Below are positions 1-8,660 of a stretch of 20,120 bases of DNA, in pieces. Under the pieces are notes generated by a model. It was not told where the DNA came from and searched no databases. It saw only the letters and a program-made list of their open reading frames with translations. A program made the position numbers and the translations under genes. Origin of the DNA: Azolla pinnata (Eukaryota > Streptophyta > Polypodiopsida > Salviniales > Salviniaceae); contig JBBBWG010011957.1 of the NCBI GenBank assembly GCA_037176905.1, forward strand, positions 1 through 20,120. Direction: 5' to 3'. Numbering within the stretch: position 1 is the stretch's first letter; every line of letters starts with the position of its first letter.

Positions 1-129
1 ATATTTAGTTTATATGGTAATGTAGAGGTTCAAGGTTCGAGTCTTGATTCTTCCTCATCTATTGCATTCTTCTTGTACTGCACGCGCCCTGTCACGACAC
101 CGGTCTTCAAATTAATTGCAACCTCAACC

Positions 130-537
130 CCAATTCTTAGAAAGAGAGGGAGGCCACCGGCTGCAAATACCCAAACTAAAGTTTCTAGGAGATGTCCGAT
201 GAAATAGAAAATTGGGCTAAATACGTTAGTGTCAGAGAATAGTGACGGAATTCAAGAAGAACCCAATGACAATGGGCCCGCAATTGTTACACATACTAGG
301 ATACCGGAAATTCTTGACATAAACATTGTGGGAAATTATGAAGATCAGGAAAGTGAGAGAATTGAGGAAATATCCACTACTTATGTGGATACAGGTGAAA
401 CATATAATAGAGACACTACTATTGTCGACATATACTTTGCCGAAAAGATTGCGAAGTTCGTTGATCTAGATCCAGAACCAAAGTCCAGGGTGAATGCAAA
501 CAACAGTCAAATTGGATCGAATAAAAAGAAGCAATAA
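130..537 (+). pseudogene. Copia pol fragment: integrase C-terminal tail / RT linker
   Basis: One frame reads from about position 130 through an in-frame TAG at 205-207 and on to a stop at 535-537. It begins with a basic KRGRPP motif near 142-159, as found in the integrase tail of many plant copia polyproteins. An acidic stretch follows, then the pattern EISTTYVDTGE...NRDTTIVDIYFAEKIA, which matches the usual EIS-Y-TG-W-R-IVD-FAY-VA linker just before RT. The ATG at 190 or GTG at 229 is not a true start, because the frame is internal to a polyprotein. The next domain lies in another frame. Confidence 0.75.
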
Positions 538-544
538 AGGTAGA

Positions 545-845
545 GGTAACGTCGCTTAATAAAAGAAAAGTATTCGGTCTTTAGGCCGTACCCCTAAAGG
601 GATATTCCCTGTTAGATATAAATGGGTGTTTGTATGGAAACAGGATGAGAAAAACTAGGTGGTTCGATATAAAGCGAGGGCAGCAGCAGAAGGGTTTACG
701 CAGACACCGGACATTGATTTCAATGAAACATATTCACCTATAATGGATGGAATTATGTTTTGATATTTGATATCAATGGTAGTGAACTTAAATTTAGAAA
801 TGCAGTTCATGGATCTGGTAATTGTATATATATATGGGTCATTAG
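545..845 (+). pseudogene. Copia reverse transcriptase, N-terminal part
   Basis: In frame 2 the sequence encodes recognisable RT finger and palm pieces: PVRYKWVFVWKQDEKN, a stop, VVRYKARAAAEGFTQ, then DIDFNETYSPIMDGI, a stop, YLISMVVNLNLEMQFMDLVIVYIYGSL. These correspond to the copia YKARLVAKGFTQ and ETYSPV landmarks. The first catalytic aspartate region survives (QFMDLVIVY). Homology ends abruptly after YGSL at about 840, where a TTAGGGTTTAGGG motif is found. The stretch that would hold the YVDD catalytic motif is missing, so this RT could not be active. Confidence 0.85.
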
Positions 846-879
846 GGTTTAGGGTTGTCTAGGCTTGTAGCGTGAACAT

Positions 880-1735
880 ATGTATGATGGTATATTATTA
901 CACCATTCTACATATATCAAACAGATATTGGAGGAATTTAATATGAAAGAAGAATATCCAACTAAAACACCCGTGGTAGTAAGATCTCTTGTTGTAAAGA
1001 ATGATCCATTTAGACCACGGGAAGATAATGAAAAATTATTAGGACCTGAATGTCTATATTTAAGCACAATAGGAGCATTAAGTACCTTGCAAATGGTACT
1101 AGACCTAATATTGTTTTTGTTGTTAATCTCCTGGCAAGATTCAGTTTAGCTCCTACCACAAGGGCTTGGACTGACGTCAAACAAATCTTTCGTTATTTGC
1201 ATGGTACTCAAAATCTTGGTTTATTCTTTAAGAAAAATCAAGACCTAACCAATATAATGGGATATGCAGATGCTTGATATCTATCAAACCTTCACAAAGC
1301 ATTGTCACAGACTGGGTATTAATTTCTTTGTGGTGGTACGACCATCTAATGGAAATCAACAAAGCAGACGATGGTCGCGATATCAACTAACCATTCATAG
1401 ATTATAGATTTATTTGAAGAAACTAAAAAAAGTGTATGGTTAGAAGAATAATATACCATGCACAAAATACTTGTGGGTTGAATCTGATTTCTACACCAAC
1501 CATCATTTATGAAGATAATTCTACTTGTGTTGCACACATACAAATGGGATATGTGAAAACAAGTCTTACGAAGCATATATCACCTAAATTCTTCTATATG
1601 TATGAATTACAAAAGAAAGAAAAAATTATGATAACTCTAACCAAGACTAGTGAAAATCTTATAGATTAATTTACTAAGTCTTTGCCAACTAGCATTTTTA
1701 AAAAGCTTGTCCAAGGTATTGGCATGAAAAGGATG
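880..1735 (+). pseudogene. Copia RT C-terminus and RNase H
   Basis: After the internal deletion, homology resumes with YIKQILEEFNM, VVVRSLVVKNDPFRPRED and YLSTIGAL in frame 1. A one-base loss near 1081 moves the reading to another frame (YLANGTRPNIVFVVNLLARFSLAP, RYLHGTQNLGLFF, GYADA). RNase H follows with TGA at 1275-1277 in place of the expected Trp, and further stops in the 1315-1400 stretch. After another frame change near 1440 it reads WLRRIIYHAQN, YEDNSTCVAHIQMGY, TKHISPKFFYMYELQ, FTKSLPTSIFKKLVQGIGM, the standard copia pol C-terminus. The gene is clearly dead. Confidence 0.9.
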
Positions 1736-1974
1736 AGAGGTGCACAAATCAGGGGGAGCACTACCCTGACATTGTCCCAAAGATTGGTAGAGTTATCTTG
1801 TAGATTAGCTCGTAGTTCTACTCTTTTTCCTTCGTGAGTTTTCCTTGAAGTTTCTCACGTTTAGGTTTTAATGAGGCAAAAATACAATATAAGTAATGTA
1901 TACTATGTACTCTTTCTCCCATCATTTTTTCCCATTGGGTTTTTGGAAGGAGTTTTAACGAGACATATTCGCCC

Positions 1975-1981
1975 AAGGGGG
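1975..1981 (+). other. Copia polypurine tract (candidate)
   Basis: AAGGGGG follows a conserved copia 3' stretch (CCCATTGGGTTTTT...TTTTAACGAG) and precedes the presumed LTR, where plus-strand DNA synthesis would be primed. A second purine run, AGGGGGAG at 1751-1758, sits just after the RNase H C-terminus and is the alternative. I favour 1975 because the stretch between the two is typical internal sequence of this copia type. Confidence 0.55.
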
Positions 1982-1982
1982 A

Positions 1983-2330
1983 TCAGTATCATGAAACTGA
2001 GTGCGTTGTCCTACTCCTGTCTTCTTACACGCCCTCTATTTCTGGCATGTAGATCTCATGCTCCTTAATCTGAAGAGAACTCTCTTGAGCTTCTTAAGAA
2101 AGCAAAGCTCTCATATCTCCTATTTCAAGAGTGGGGACTAGAGATGGGCTCATACCAAAATAGTTCCTCTCTATGAGTATATATACACTAGTAATGTTAG
2201 GAGAGGAGTTAGAAAAAGTGAGTGACAAAGAGATAATATGCATGAGAGATCATGATAAGCATGAGTGTGTGTATCTCTAGAGTTTCTACTAATCTAGTGC
2301 ATAGATCAATTACGATCGACACATCTTACA
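1983..2330 (+). repeat. Copia 3' LTR (approximate limits)
   Basis: This stretch follows the polypurine tract and has LTR-like organisation: a TATATATA box at 2178-2185 and a possible end at ...CTTACA (2330) or ACA (2333). The terminal TG is not clear, so the left edge is uncertain by several bases. No partner LTR exists in the window for comparison. Confidence 0.45.
2178..2185 (+). promoter_or_regulatory. Putative TATA box of the copia LTR
   Basis: TATATATA followed by CACTAG lies near the middle of the presumed LTR, where the U3/R promoter is expected. It is assigned by position and motif only; AT-rich DNA gives such matches by chance. Confidence 0.35.
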
Positions 2331-2333
2331 ACA

Positions 2334-2960
2334 TTATTCTTATGATTGATACTCTTTAGGGGTTAGGGTCGTTTAGAGAAAATTTTAGCTCACATAACAC
2401 TTTAGGGTTTTACGGTTTAGGATCTTTGCTAATTATAAGTAAAGTAACAAGGTTATTCCTGTCATTGGAGCTAGTAGCTTCTTACCCATTCCTTTGTCTT
2501 ACCGCGTGGCAAAAACGTAATTTGCGAGATAAGGCAAACCTTTCGATAGATTAGCAGTAGCAGCAAGAATCTAGGCAAACAGACATTGTAATATACATGA
2601 GATTTCATGTTTATTGAACACTTTTCCAGCTGCAACAATAGGAGTTGTATCAATGTGCACCGTTAGCCCCATGTCGTCGATCTATCACCCGTTGAGAGAT
2701 TAACCCACATCTTCTTATCTTGCCCTTTCGAATTCTAAGAAAGAGAGCTGGTACACTTGTTGGGTAATAGCACAAGCCATGTGTTATCACCTTTGGGCGT
2801 TTGATGACAATGAATCCAACGACAATTGTTTCTTGACCCACTTAGCTCGAATCGATTGTCTCATAGTGCACACTTTTCTACTGTTTCGTCTTAAAGCCCA
2901 CTTTGCTTTTCTTGGTCGATCTTTGTCCAGAGCCAACCGATTTCTTTGTACTTTTGCTTA
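2334..2960. other. Non-coding stretch, no gene recognised
   Basis: Short open frames on either strand (60-63 codons) overlap each other and match no family I know. A telomere-like TTTAGGGTTTTACGGTTTAGG is at 2401-2421, immediately downstream of the copia LTR. The 2640-2960 part is somewhat less AT-rich than its surroundings but shows no recognisable domain. Confidence 0.5.
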
Positions 2961-3183
2961 GCTAGATCAGATGAGCAAAGAAAGCTAAGCTAGATCAAAT
3001 CAAATTTACATAGCTTAATCATATCATCTTAGAAAGCTAAGCTTGATCAGATCAAATTTTTATTGCCAGATCAGATGATACTTTTATCGCCGGATCAGAT
3101 AAAATGTTTATCACTAGATCAGATCAAATGGATATACGGGTATCAAATCAACAAAGAAAGCTAAACTAGATTAGATCAAAATG
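2961..3183. repeat. GATCAGAT minisatellite, 24-bp unit
   Basis: Four consecutive units begin with GATCAGAT at 3045, 3069, 3093 and 3117, an exact 24-bp spacing. Flanking degenerate units begin at 2965, 2993 and 3169, about 24-28 bp or twice that apart. A longer motif, AAAGCTAAGCTAGATC or close variants, recurs near 2981, 3033 and 3157, suggesting a higher-order unit. The array is non-coding. Confidence 0.75.
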
Positions 3184-3944
3184 TATGTGCCTCTTAGATA
3201 GAGCAACTACATAAGTTCAACAAAGAACAAGGACTTTCTTTCTCCCTCGCTCAGAGCTCATGACTCCCTCGTTGCCCATGATGGCATGCTCTTCCCAATG
3301 GTTGTTGAAAATGTAGAGCTATAACCCTCGGGAACCTAGCCTTGAGCATGCCCTTCTCCTTGATAGAGCTAATGTTGCTGCATATGAAAAAAATTGTTGG
3401 AAACACATTAGCTACGCATGTTATATGTCTTATTGATTGTATTTAGGGACTTTTGGCATACATGTCTAATAGTGTGTTTCTAGCATTTTATGCGTTGTCA
3501 AATGTGGTTGGGAACCAAATGACATTATGATAATATTTAGGGACATTTTAAACATGCAAAAATGTAACGTTGATGCTTCCATGAACAGTGGAATAGTTAC
3601 CCCTTCAATTCTATGATATGACAAATGGTTATTCCCTCCCCTGTAACTACTCTCTAAGCAGTTGATAATTGTATATGCATTTACATTCCAAGAAGGTTGT
3701 AATTGTATATACTTTATGATTGTAACCATCAACACTTGTTTACAACTAATAACATGATATCTTTATTATAAAAGAAACTTCATACATGCATATAAACTCA
3801 CATACACACATCCACACATAAATATACATCTATCACATGTACCTTGTCATAGAATTCTGGGTTGTATAGCTCAAGGTATGTGTGTTAGGGTGGAAGCACT
3901 AGGGTTCTGAATTGTGCGATGGTGATTCCCAAGAGATTAAGAGA
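3184..3944. other. Non-coding stretch, no gene recognised
   Basis: Frames here are short and match nothing I recognise. Positions 3779-3835 are a low-complexity CA/TA-rich run (ACTCACATACACACATCC). The 3230-3370 part is more balanced in composition, but no frame gives a recognisable domain. Confidence 0.5.
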
Positions 3945-4290
3945 AGTACTCTTATAATTAAAGAGAATTGCTACAATTATGTCCCCAAAATTAAGAGAAC
4001 ATACTAGTAAAATCTGTAGAAATAAGAGGGAGTAAGATTACTAATATTAAAGAGATCAGGGTTTAAGAGAAGAGTTATTAGAGATATTAGAAAGATTAGA
4101 TATGGATAAGAGATATTAGCGAGATTAGAAAAATTAGGTTTGAATATTAGAGGGATTAGAAAAGAGACAGATCAGAAGAGATAGAGATCAAGGTTTAGAT
4201 GAAAGTTAGCTTAAAATTGGAGATATAGAATAGGGTTTAGAAGAGATATTTGAAGAGATTAGAGTTTAGGGATATGGTTTTGAAATCAAG
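3945..4290. repeat. Purine-rich degenerate AGAGATTAG tract
   Basis: The plus strand is strongly biased to A and G and is built of degenerate AGAGATATTAG, AGATTAGA and GGTTTAG words repeated over about 350 bp. It passes directly into the cleaner 21-bp array that follows and may be its decayed older part. No frame is coding. Confidence 0.6.
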
Positions 4291-4395
4291 TATTAGGGTT
4301 TTGGAAGTAGGTATGAGGGTTTTTGAAGTAGGCATTAGGGTTTTGTAAGTAGATATTAGGGTTTAGATAGTTGAGATTAGGGTTTTCTTCTAAGT
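4291..4395. repeat. 21-bp tandem repeat with TTAGGGTTTT core
   Basis: Five 21-bp units start at 4291, 4312, 4333, 4354 and 4375. Each has the form (T/C/G)ATTAGGGTTTT followed by about ten variable bases, usually GAAGTAG. The second unit has TATGAGGG in place of TATTAGGG. Because 21 is a multiple of 3, the minus strand reads through as an Asn-Pro repeat (NPN pattern), which I consider a by-product. The core resembles the plant telomere word TTTAGGG, but the spacing is not telomeric. Confidence 0.8.
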
Positions 4396-5115
4396 CTATG
4401 CTCTTCTCTCCCTCTTCTCCATTGCTTTTACAAACAGTGGAGTGGGTCACCACAGAAGGAGCAACAAAAAAAATCAACGAAAAAAATGTTGAAAAGAGTC
4501 TAACTTTAGACCTATGCTTTTAAAAGCGTTGACCTTATGCATTGCGCCACATAAACTTTACTTAAGTTATATTATTCTTTCTCGATCTTTGCTTGCATAT
4601 TATGAAACTTATATGTCAACACAATGTTTATTCATCTATATAGTCATACTAAACAATTTGGCTCGACTTCACTTGCCTCAAGCCAAACCAAACTAAATTA
4701 AAATAGTTTTTTTTAAATGTAACTTACACCAAGTCATCTTAAGAAATAATTTAACTTAAGTTAAAACCAAGCTAACCAATAAGTCGTTTAGCCACAAATG
4801 AATCAAGTCAAGCTAATTACAAAATCCAAGCTTAAACCGTAAAAACCTAACCATTTAGGCCAAATTGAAGCTCAATTGTTTAAGCTGGTACGCAGCCAAC
4901 TTTGAGTTTATTACATATTCATTGGAAAACGAATTTTGAAGCATTTCAAAGTTCATAAGATTCTACCAAACTGATAATTCAACCATTTCGATTACCCAAT
5001 GATAATTCCAAATGATTAGCTAATTGCAAATTGTATTAGAACTTTTAGTTCAAAAATATTTCTTTATAAGTTGCACACAATAAAACATATCTAGCATGTG
5101 ACATTGACTACTAAC
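4396..5115. other. Non-coding stretch with a 14-bp palindrome
   Basis: No frame is convincing. TTAACTTAAGTTAA at 4751-4764 is a perfect 14-bp palindrome. The surroundings (4660-4880) are rich in AAGCTNA and CAAGC words. The rest is plain AT-rich sequence. Confidence 0.5.
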
Positions 5116-5188
5116 ATTTCAAGGAATTGCTAACAATGGAATAGAATGTTGATATTCCATAATTGTTAAAATGCAATATTCTTGAAAT
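5116..5188. repeat. Imperfect inverted repeat (hairpin)
   Basis: The left arm 5116-5143 (ATTTCAAGGAATTGCTAACA...) is complementary to the right arm 5153-5188, with a 9-base loop and a few bulges. Outward pairing fades at CTAAC/TCTAAT. Such a compact hairpin could be a small MITE remnant, a miRNA-like foldback or chance; no terminal repeat or target-site duplication is evident. Confidence 0.6.
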
Positions 5189-6240
5189 TCTAATATAAAC
5201 TGAATGAACAACACTGAAAATGTAGAATTCTTACTGCTAACAGCCTCAGCCTAACAAGAGCACCGCAGAACCAGTTGAGAAAGACAAAGGGATAAGGCGA
5301 TTAAGGATAAATCATAATTGCTTGTTGATCTACGAAACTTATATTGGGATGCATGATTGTTAAAATTGGGGATCTAATGCTGAAATAGAATGGTTGATGC
5401 AAATTGAGACTTTGCAGCAAGTCTTGGACTTTGTTTATAAGAAACAAAATCCCTCGATTAGCTTTGTAAGAGCCAACTGGTTAAATCTCATGAATCATCA
5501 ATGGTGCATGATTCAGCTAGCTCTCACACATTAAAGAACTAGACTTTTTTATCTGCGAATTTCGATGTCGCAAAGTCTAATGTCAACATTTTTCGGATTT
5601 CAAAACGAGAACTTATCTTTAAGAAAGTTATGGAAAGCTCACATGTAGTACTAATTATGTACTTGCAAGTACAATATTCGAAATATTGCTAGCTCGTACA
5701 TCTAAATGAAAGCATGAGATGCCTTAGCGAATTGGGGATTAGTTATAATTTGGATACATGTGATCCCACATACAAGAGCTGAAAATCATGTCTGGTTTAA
5801 CAGGATGTATGTTGTGCTTTTATAAAGCCATCTTTGTGCTTGGGGCAATGACATAGTTAGTGAGGGCCTCTTGAGACACGTCAATTGCTAGTTGTAAACT
5901 ACTTCCAAACCCTCTCCACGGCTCCCTTGCGGAGCCTTGGAGAATTTTTGTCAAGGCCCTTGCTCCTCGTTAGGAGTGGGCGTAGTAAAATCACTTTCTC
6001 ATTCTCAATATCAAATTATACGTTTGCTTTGGTTGCATCTTCTTTGAATGAATCTAATTATGAATAACAATTGTTGTGCAAACTAAAGGAACTACTTAAA
6101 ATTCCGTCTTTCCCAAAAGCACAGAACTAGTGCATGACAACAATACCTCATCGAATCACAAGTTTAACAATAAGTTATAGTTCGATTTAAAGAGCAAGAA
6201 ATGGATATTAAAAGCTACATGTAGATGGTTCAATTATATA
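5189..6240. other. Non-coding stretch, no gene recognised
   Basis: The longest frame (5885-6067, 60 codons) matches nothing I know. Two short GC-rich stem-loops lie at 5920-5936 (GGCTCC/GGAGCC) and 5963-5976 (CTCCT/AGGAG). No further structure was seen. Confidence 0.5.
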
Positions 6241-6249
6241 ATCAAATAT

Positions 6250-6915
6250 TGTGCGAACATCACATCATGTTTATAAGGTCCATTATTTCTTTCCAAAGTT
6301 ATGTCGCTTTGTTGAGGAGTATGTGCGTACATGTGACACATGTTGTCATACAAAAACGCCTCGTCATCATCCTTATGGATTGCTACACCCATTACCAATC
6401 CCAACAAAACCCTGACAGTCTATTTCGCCTGATTTTTTCACAGATTTGCCCCTTTCACAAGGGTTTGATACTATCTTAACAGCGGTGGATCACTTTACAA
6501 AAATGACACATTTCTTACCATGTATAAAGACCATCACTAGTGAGCAGACAACTGATCTTGTTATGCGAGAGGTATTTCGGCATCATGGACTTCCCAGATA
6601 AGATCATTAGTGATCGTGGGCCATAGTTCATCTCCAAATTTTGGCGGCACTTTTTATCCCTCTTCAAGATCGCTTGCACCCTTTCTTCAAGTTATCATCT
6701 GCAAACTGATGGTAAGACTGAGCGTACTAATCAAATGTTACAACAATATCTTCGTTGTTTTATCAGTTATCAATGAGATGATTGGGCCACTCTTTTACAT
6801 TTTGCAGAGTTTGCTTACAATAATTCAGTTCACTCTTCCACTAAGGTCACTCCATTTTTTGCCTATTCAGGTCAGCACCCCGATGGAGTTTCCTTGAGCT
6901 TCCTGCCGTTTCCAC
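6250..6915 (+). pseudogene. Chromovirus integrase (zinc-binding and core), copy 1
   Basis: The zinc-binding C pair is seen as TCDTCCHTK near 6335, followed by HHPYGLLHPLPIPTK. The core then shows all three catalytic acidic residues of a retroviral-type integrase: Asp in AVDHFTKM (codon 6488-6490), Asp in ISDRGP (codon 6612-6614) and Glu in GKTERTNQ (codon 6720-6722). The last two are exactly 35 residues apart (D,D35E). A frame change lies between the first two, and the Gln codon after ISDRGP is now TAG (6624-6626). It would insert cDNA in a living element; here it is a pseudogene with an intact catalytic signature. Confidence 0.9.
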
Positions 6916-7513
6916 TAATCCAACTGCTGAAGATCGTCTATCTCACCTTCGCCATATCCAGGATGAGGTGATGACCCATTTGGAACATGCTCAAGCATCT
7001 CATAAGAAAGTGGCCGATCGACATCAACTGCCCCATAACTTCCAAGAGGGAGATCTTGTTTGATAGCTACACCGACATGTGTGAACAACTCGTCTTTGTG
7101 ATAAATTGGATCAGCAACGATTAGGCCCATTCCAGATTTCTACAAAAATCAATGATGTGGCTTTTCGTTTAGATCTACCTCCTCATCTACGTCTTCATCC
7201 TATATTTCATTGTTCCCTCCTTGAACCTTGTGCTACTAGCACTATTGCAAACCGTGTTGTGCCACCACCACCTGTGGTGCACCTTGCTGATGGTCCCGAA
7301 TATGAGGTTGCAACTATCCTTGATTCCAAGAGCATCCGCAATCAGCTATACTACTTGGTGGACTGGATTGGATATGGTCCCAATGATCATACTTGGGAGC
7401 CTACAACAAATGTTACCAATGCTCTAGACCTTGTCGATGCTTTTCATCGCAGGTATCTGGCAAAACCTAGTCTTTCATCATTGACAACTCATGCCACTCG
7501 TCGTTTTATTTAA
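6916..7513 (+). pseudogene. Integrase C-terminal region with chromodomain, copy 1
   Basis: Sequence from 6916 reads AEDRLSHLRHIQDEV, HAQASHKKVADRH and FQEGDLV, the usual post-core region, then meets TGA TAG at 7061-7066. After a frame change, 7106-7513 is open (135 codons): RLGPFQ, NDVAFRLDLPPHLRLHPIFH (the GPF/Y-type module), a PPPP linker and a chromodomain at residues 65-117 (YEVATILDS, YYLVDWIGYGP, HTWEP). The residues expected for a methyl-lysine aromatic cage (Y66, W87, Y90) are all present. In the family this domain binds modified histone tails and directs insertion into heterochromatin. The domain is better preserved here than in copy 2. Confidence 0.9.
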
Positions 7514-7837
7514 TTATTATTCATAACTTTATGCAAAAGGCACGATTGAGCATTCCGTAGGATTCATGTAGCTATGACACGTGGCACTGCATGCAATGCC
7601 ACATGGCGCCTCCCTGCTCCCACGCCCATCCTATAAATTCAGGCCCATCATTGCTCTCAACTCATTCCGGTTCAACACCAGTCCCTAACCCTCTAACTTA
7701 TATTATCATCTCAACTTGCTACTGTTTCTTCTTCTTCTCCTTCCAGTCTCAGAGAAGCTTTAATATTATTTCTTTATAGTATATCTCAACATTCTACTCC
7801 TACAATTATTTTTTCTTTTCGTGTCTCGGTGCTGACA
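7514..7837 (+). repeat. Chromovirus 3' LTR, copy 1 (left end lost)
   Basis: This lies directly after the chromodomain and ends in CTGACA at 7832-7837, like copy 2. A TATAAAT box at 7632-7638 is followed by a pyrimidine-rich leader. The polypurine tract and first LTR bases seen in copy 2 (GAAGGGGGAATAGTGTAAGG) are absent after TCGTTTTA, indicating a small deletion. It shows no heat-shock-type repeat array. Confidence 0.6.
7632..7638 (+). promoter_or_regulatory. Putative TATA box in chromovirus LTR copy 1
   Basis: TATAAAT within CCTATAAATTCAGGCCC lies in the middle of the LTR, about 200 bp before its end, as expected for the U3 promoter. It is assigned from motif and position. Confidence 0.55.
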
Positions 7838-8370
7838 ATTGGAACATGATTGTAGCTAACCGAGTTGAAATACATACACCGAGGATGGTGGCTCATAGGT
7901 CAAGATGGAATTTAACATCATCAACCTGACCAAAAATGACAAACAGTCCCAAAAGTTGAGAAAGTAATTTGTTATTTCATAATAAAAATACATGTTCTCC
8001 CATCTTAAATCATCGTTCTAGCTATGACGATTCAAACTTAACCATGTTTATCCAAAACCTTAATTTTGTATGCACTAATCTAACGTCATGGAAATGCCAA
8101 GAAAGCTTACTATTAAAATCTCAGAGCTAATCTCAGAGCTAATAAATGATAAAAATTTTGACGTCTATTGATACATCTGAGGGTGTATTTGCAAGGATAA
8201 CAGACAGTCCAAGTATAGGCATGCATTATGAGATTGATTTGTGAACACTTTAAATATTTTCAAAACCGTGATTTTCAAAAGAATGCTTGCTTGACCAATC
8301 TACATGCATATCTTGGGATTCTCTACTATCAAAGTGCAAGCCGTTTTTAACTTAGTAATCAATAGAAGGT
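7838..8370. other. Non-coding stretch
   Basis: No open frame of note. A 12-bp word (AATCTCAGAGCT) is directly duplicated at 8117-8140. Nothing else recognisable was seen. Confidence 0.5.
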
Positions 8371-8566
8371 TCAGCTTAAGTAGCTGTTCTAACGTTAATC
8401 TTGACTATGATGCCCCAAAATCTTGTTATTCATTACAATTTCGATGAAAATTAAATTGAGGTAGAAGCTTTGGTTTAAGTAGCTCGTTTAACGTTAATCT
8501 TGAATATTATGTCCCAAAATCTTGTTATCCATTACAGTTTCAGTGAAAAATAAATTTGAGGTATAA
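8371..8566. repeat. 99-bp tandem duplication
   Basis: TTAAGTAGCT at 8376 recurs at 8475 with the following bases: AACGTTAATCTTGA, CCCAAAATCTTGTTAT, CATTACA and AATTTGAGGTA-like words are shared in the same order. The offset is 99 bp and identity is high but imperfect, so the duplication is old. It is non-coding. Confidence 0.8.
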
Positions 8567-8660
8567 AATTCCCCATGCTCAGATGCTAACAGAAACTATT
8601 CTTCCTTTGTATCAAGAGATTGCAATCAACAAGCTTGATCACTTTGTGTTACTATCCACG

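Larger units (their letters stand above)
100..2330 (+). mobile_element. Ty1/copia LTR retrotransposon, 5'-truncated and decayed
   Basis: The order of remnants is integrase-RT linker, reverse transcriptase, RNase H, polypurine tract and 3' LTR, which is the Ty1/copia order with RNase H downstream of RT. Gag, protease and the integrase core are absent, so only the 3' half is present. The coding sequence is broken by stops, by frameshifts near 540-600, 1081 and 1440, and by a large internal deletion near 843-880. No 5' LTR is visible, so target-site duplications cannot be tested. Motifs seen directly include KRGRPP, YKWVFV, YKARAAAEGFTQ, LLARFSLAP, YLHGT and TKHISPKFF, all typical of plant copia pol. 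The exact left edge is uncertain. Confidence 0.88.
6240..7837 (+). mobile_element. Ty3/gypsy chromovirus copy 1, 3' half only
   Basis: From left to right there is an integrase zinc-binding remnant, the integrase core, a C-terminal region with a chromodomain, and a 3' LTR. Gag, protease, RT and RNase H are missing, so the element is truncated on its left near 6240. It belongs to the same family as the copy at 10560-14815, sharing HHPYGLL, SDRGPQF-type, EQYLRCFISYQ-type and PPPP...LADGPEYEV landmarks. Its LTR end, CTGACA at 7832-7837, matches the LTR end of copy 2. Frames change at least twice and stops are present, so it is not functional. Confidence 0.9.

Noticed and set aside
842..854. A true interstitial telomere tract
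   Set aside because: Only two telomere words are present; it is better described as a possible filler at a deletion junction.
2961..3183. CRISPR-like array
   Set aside because: Unit spacing is 24 bp with no separate unique spacers, and the context is plant nuclear retrotransposon DNA.
4286..4477. Minus-strand Asn-Pro repeat protein
   Set aside because: It is produced by the 21-bp repeat being a multiple of three; the rest of the frame has no protein character.
6610..6897. 95-codon plus frame as a membrane protein
   Set aside because: It is an out-of-frame reading of the copy 1 integrase core.
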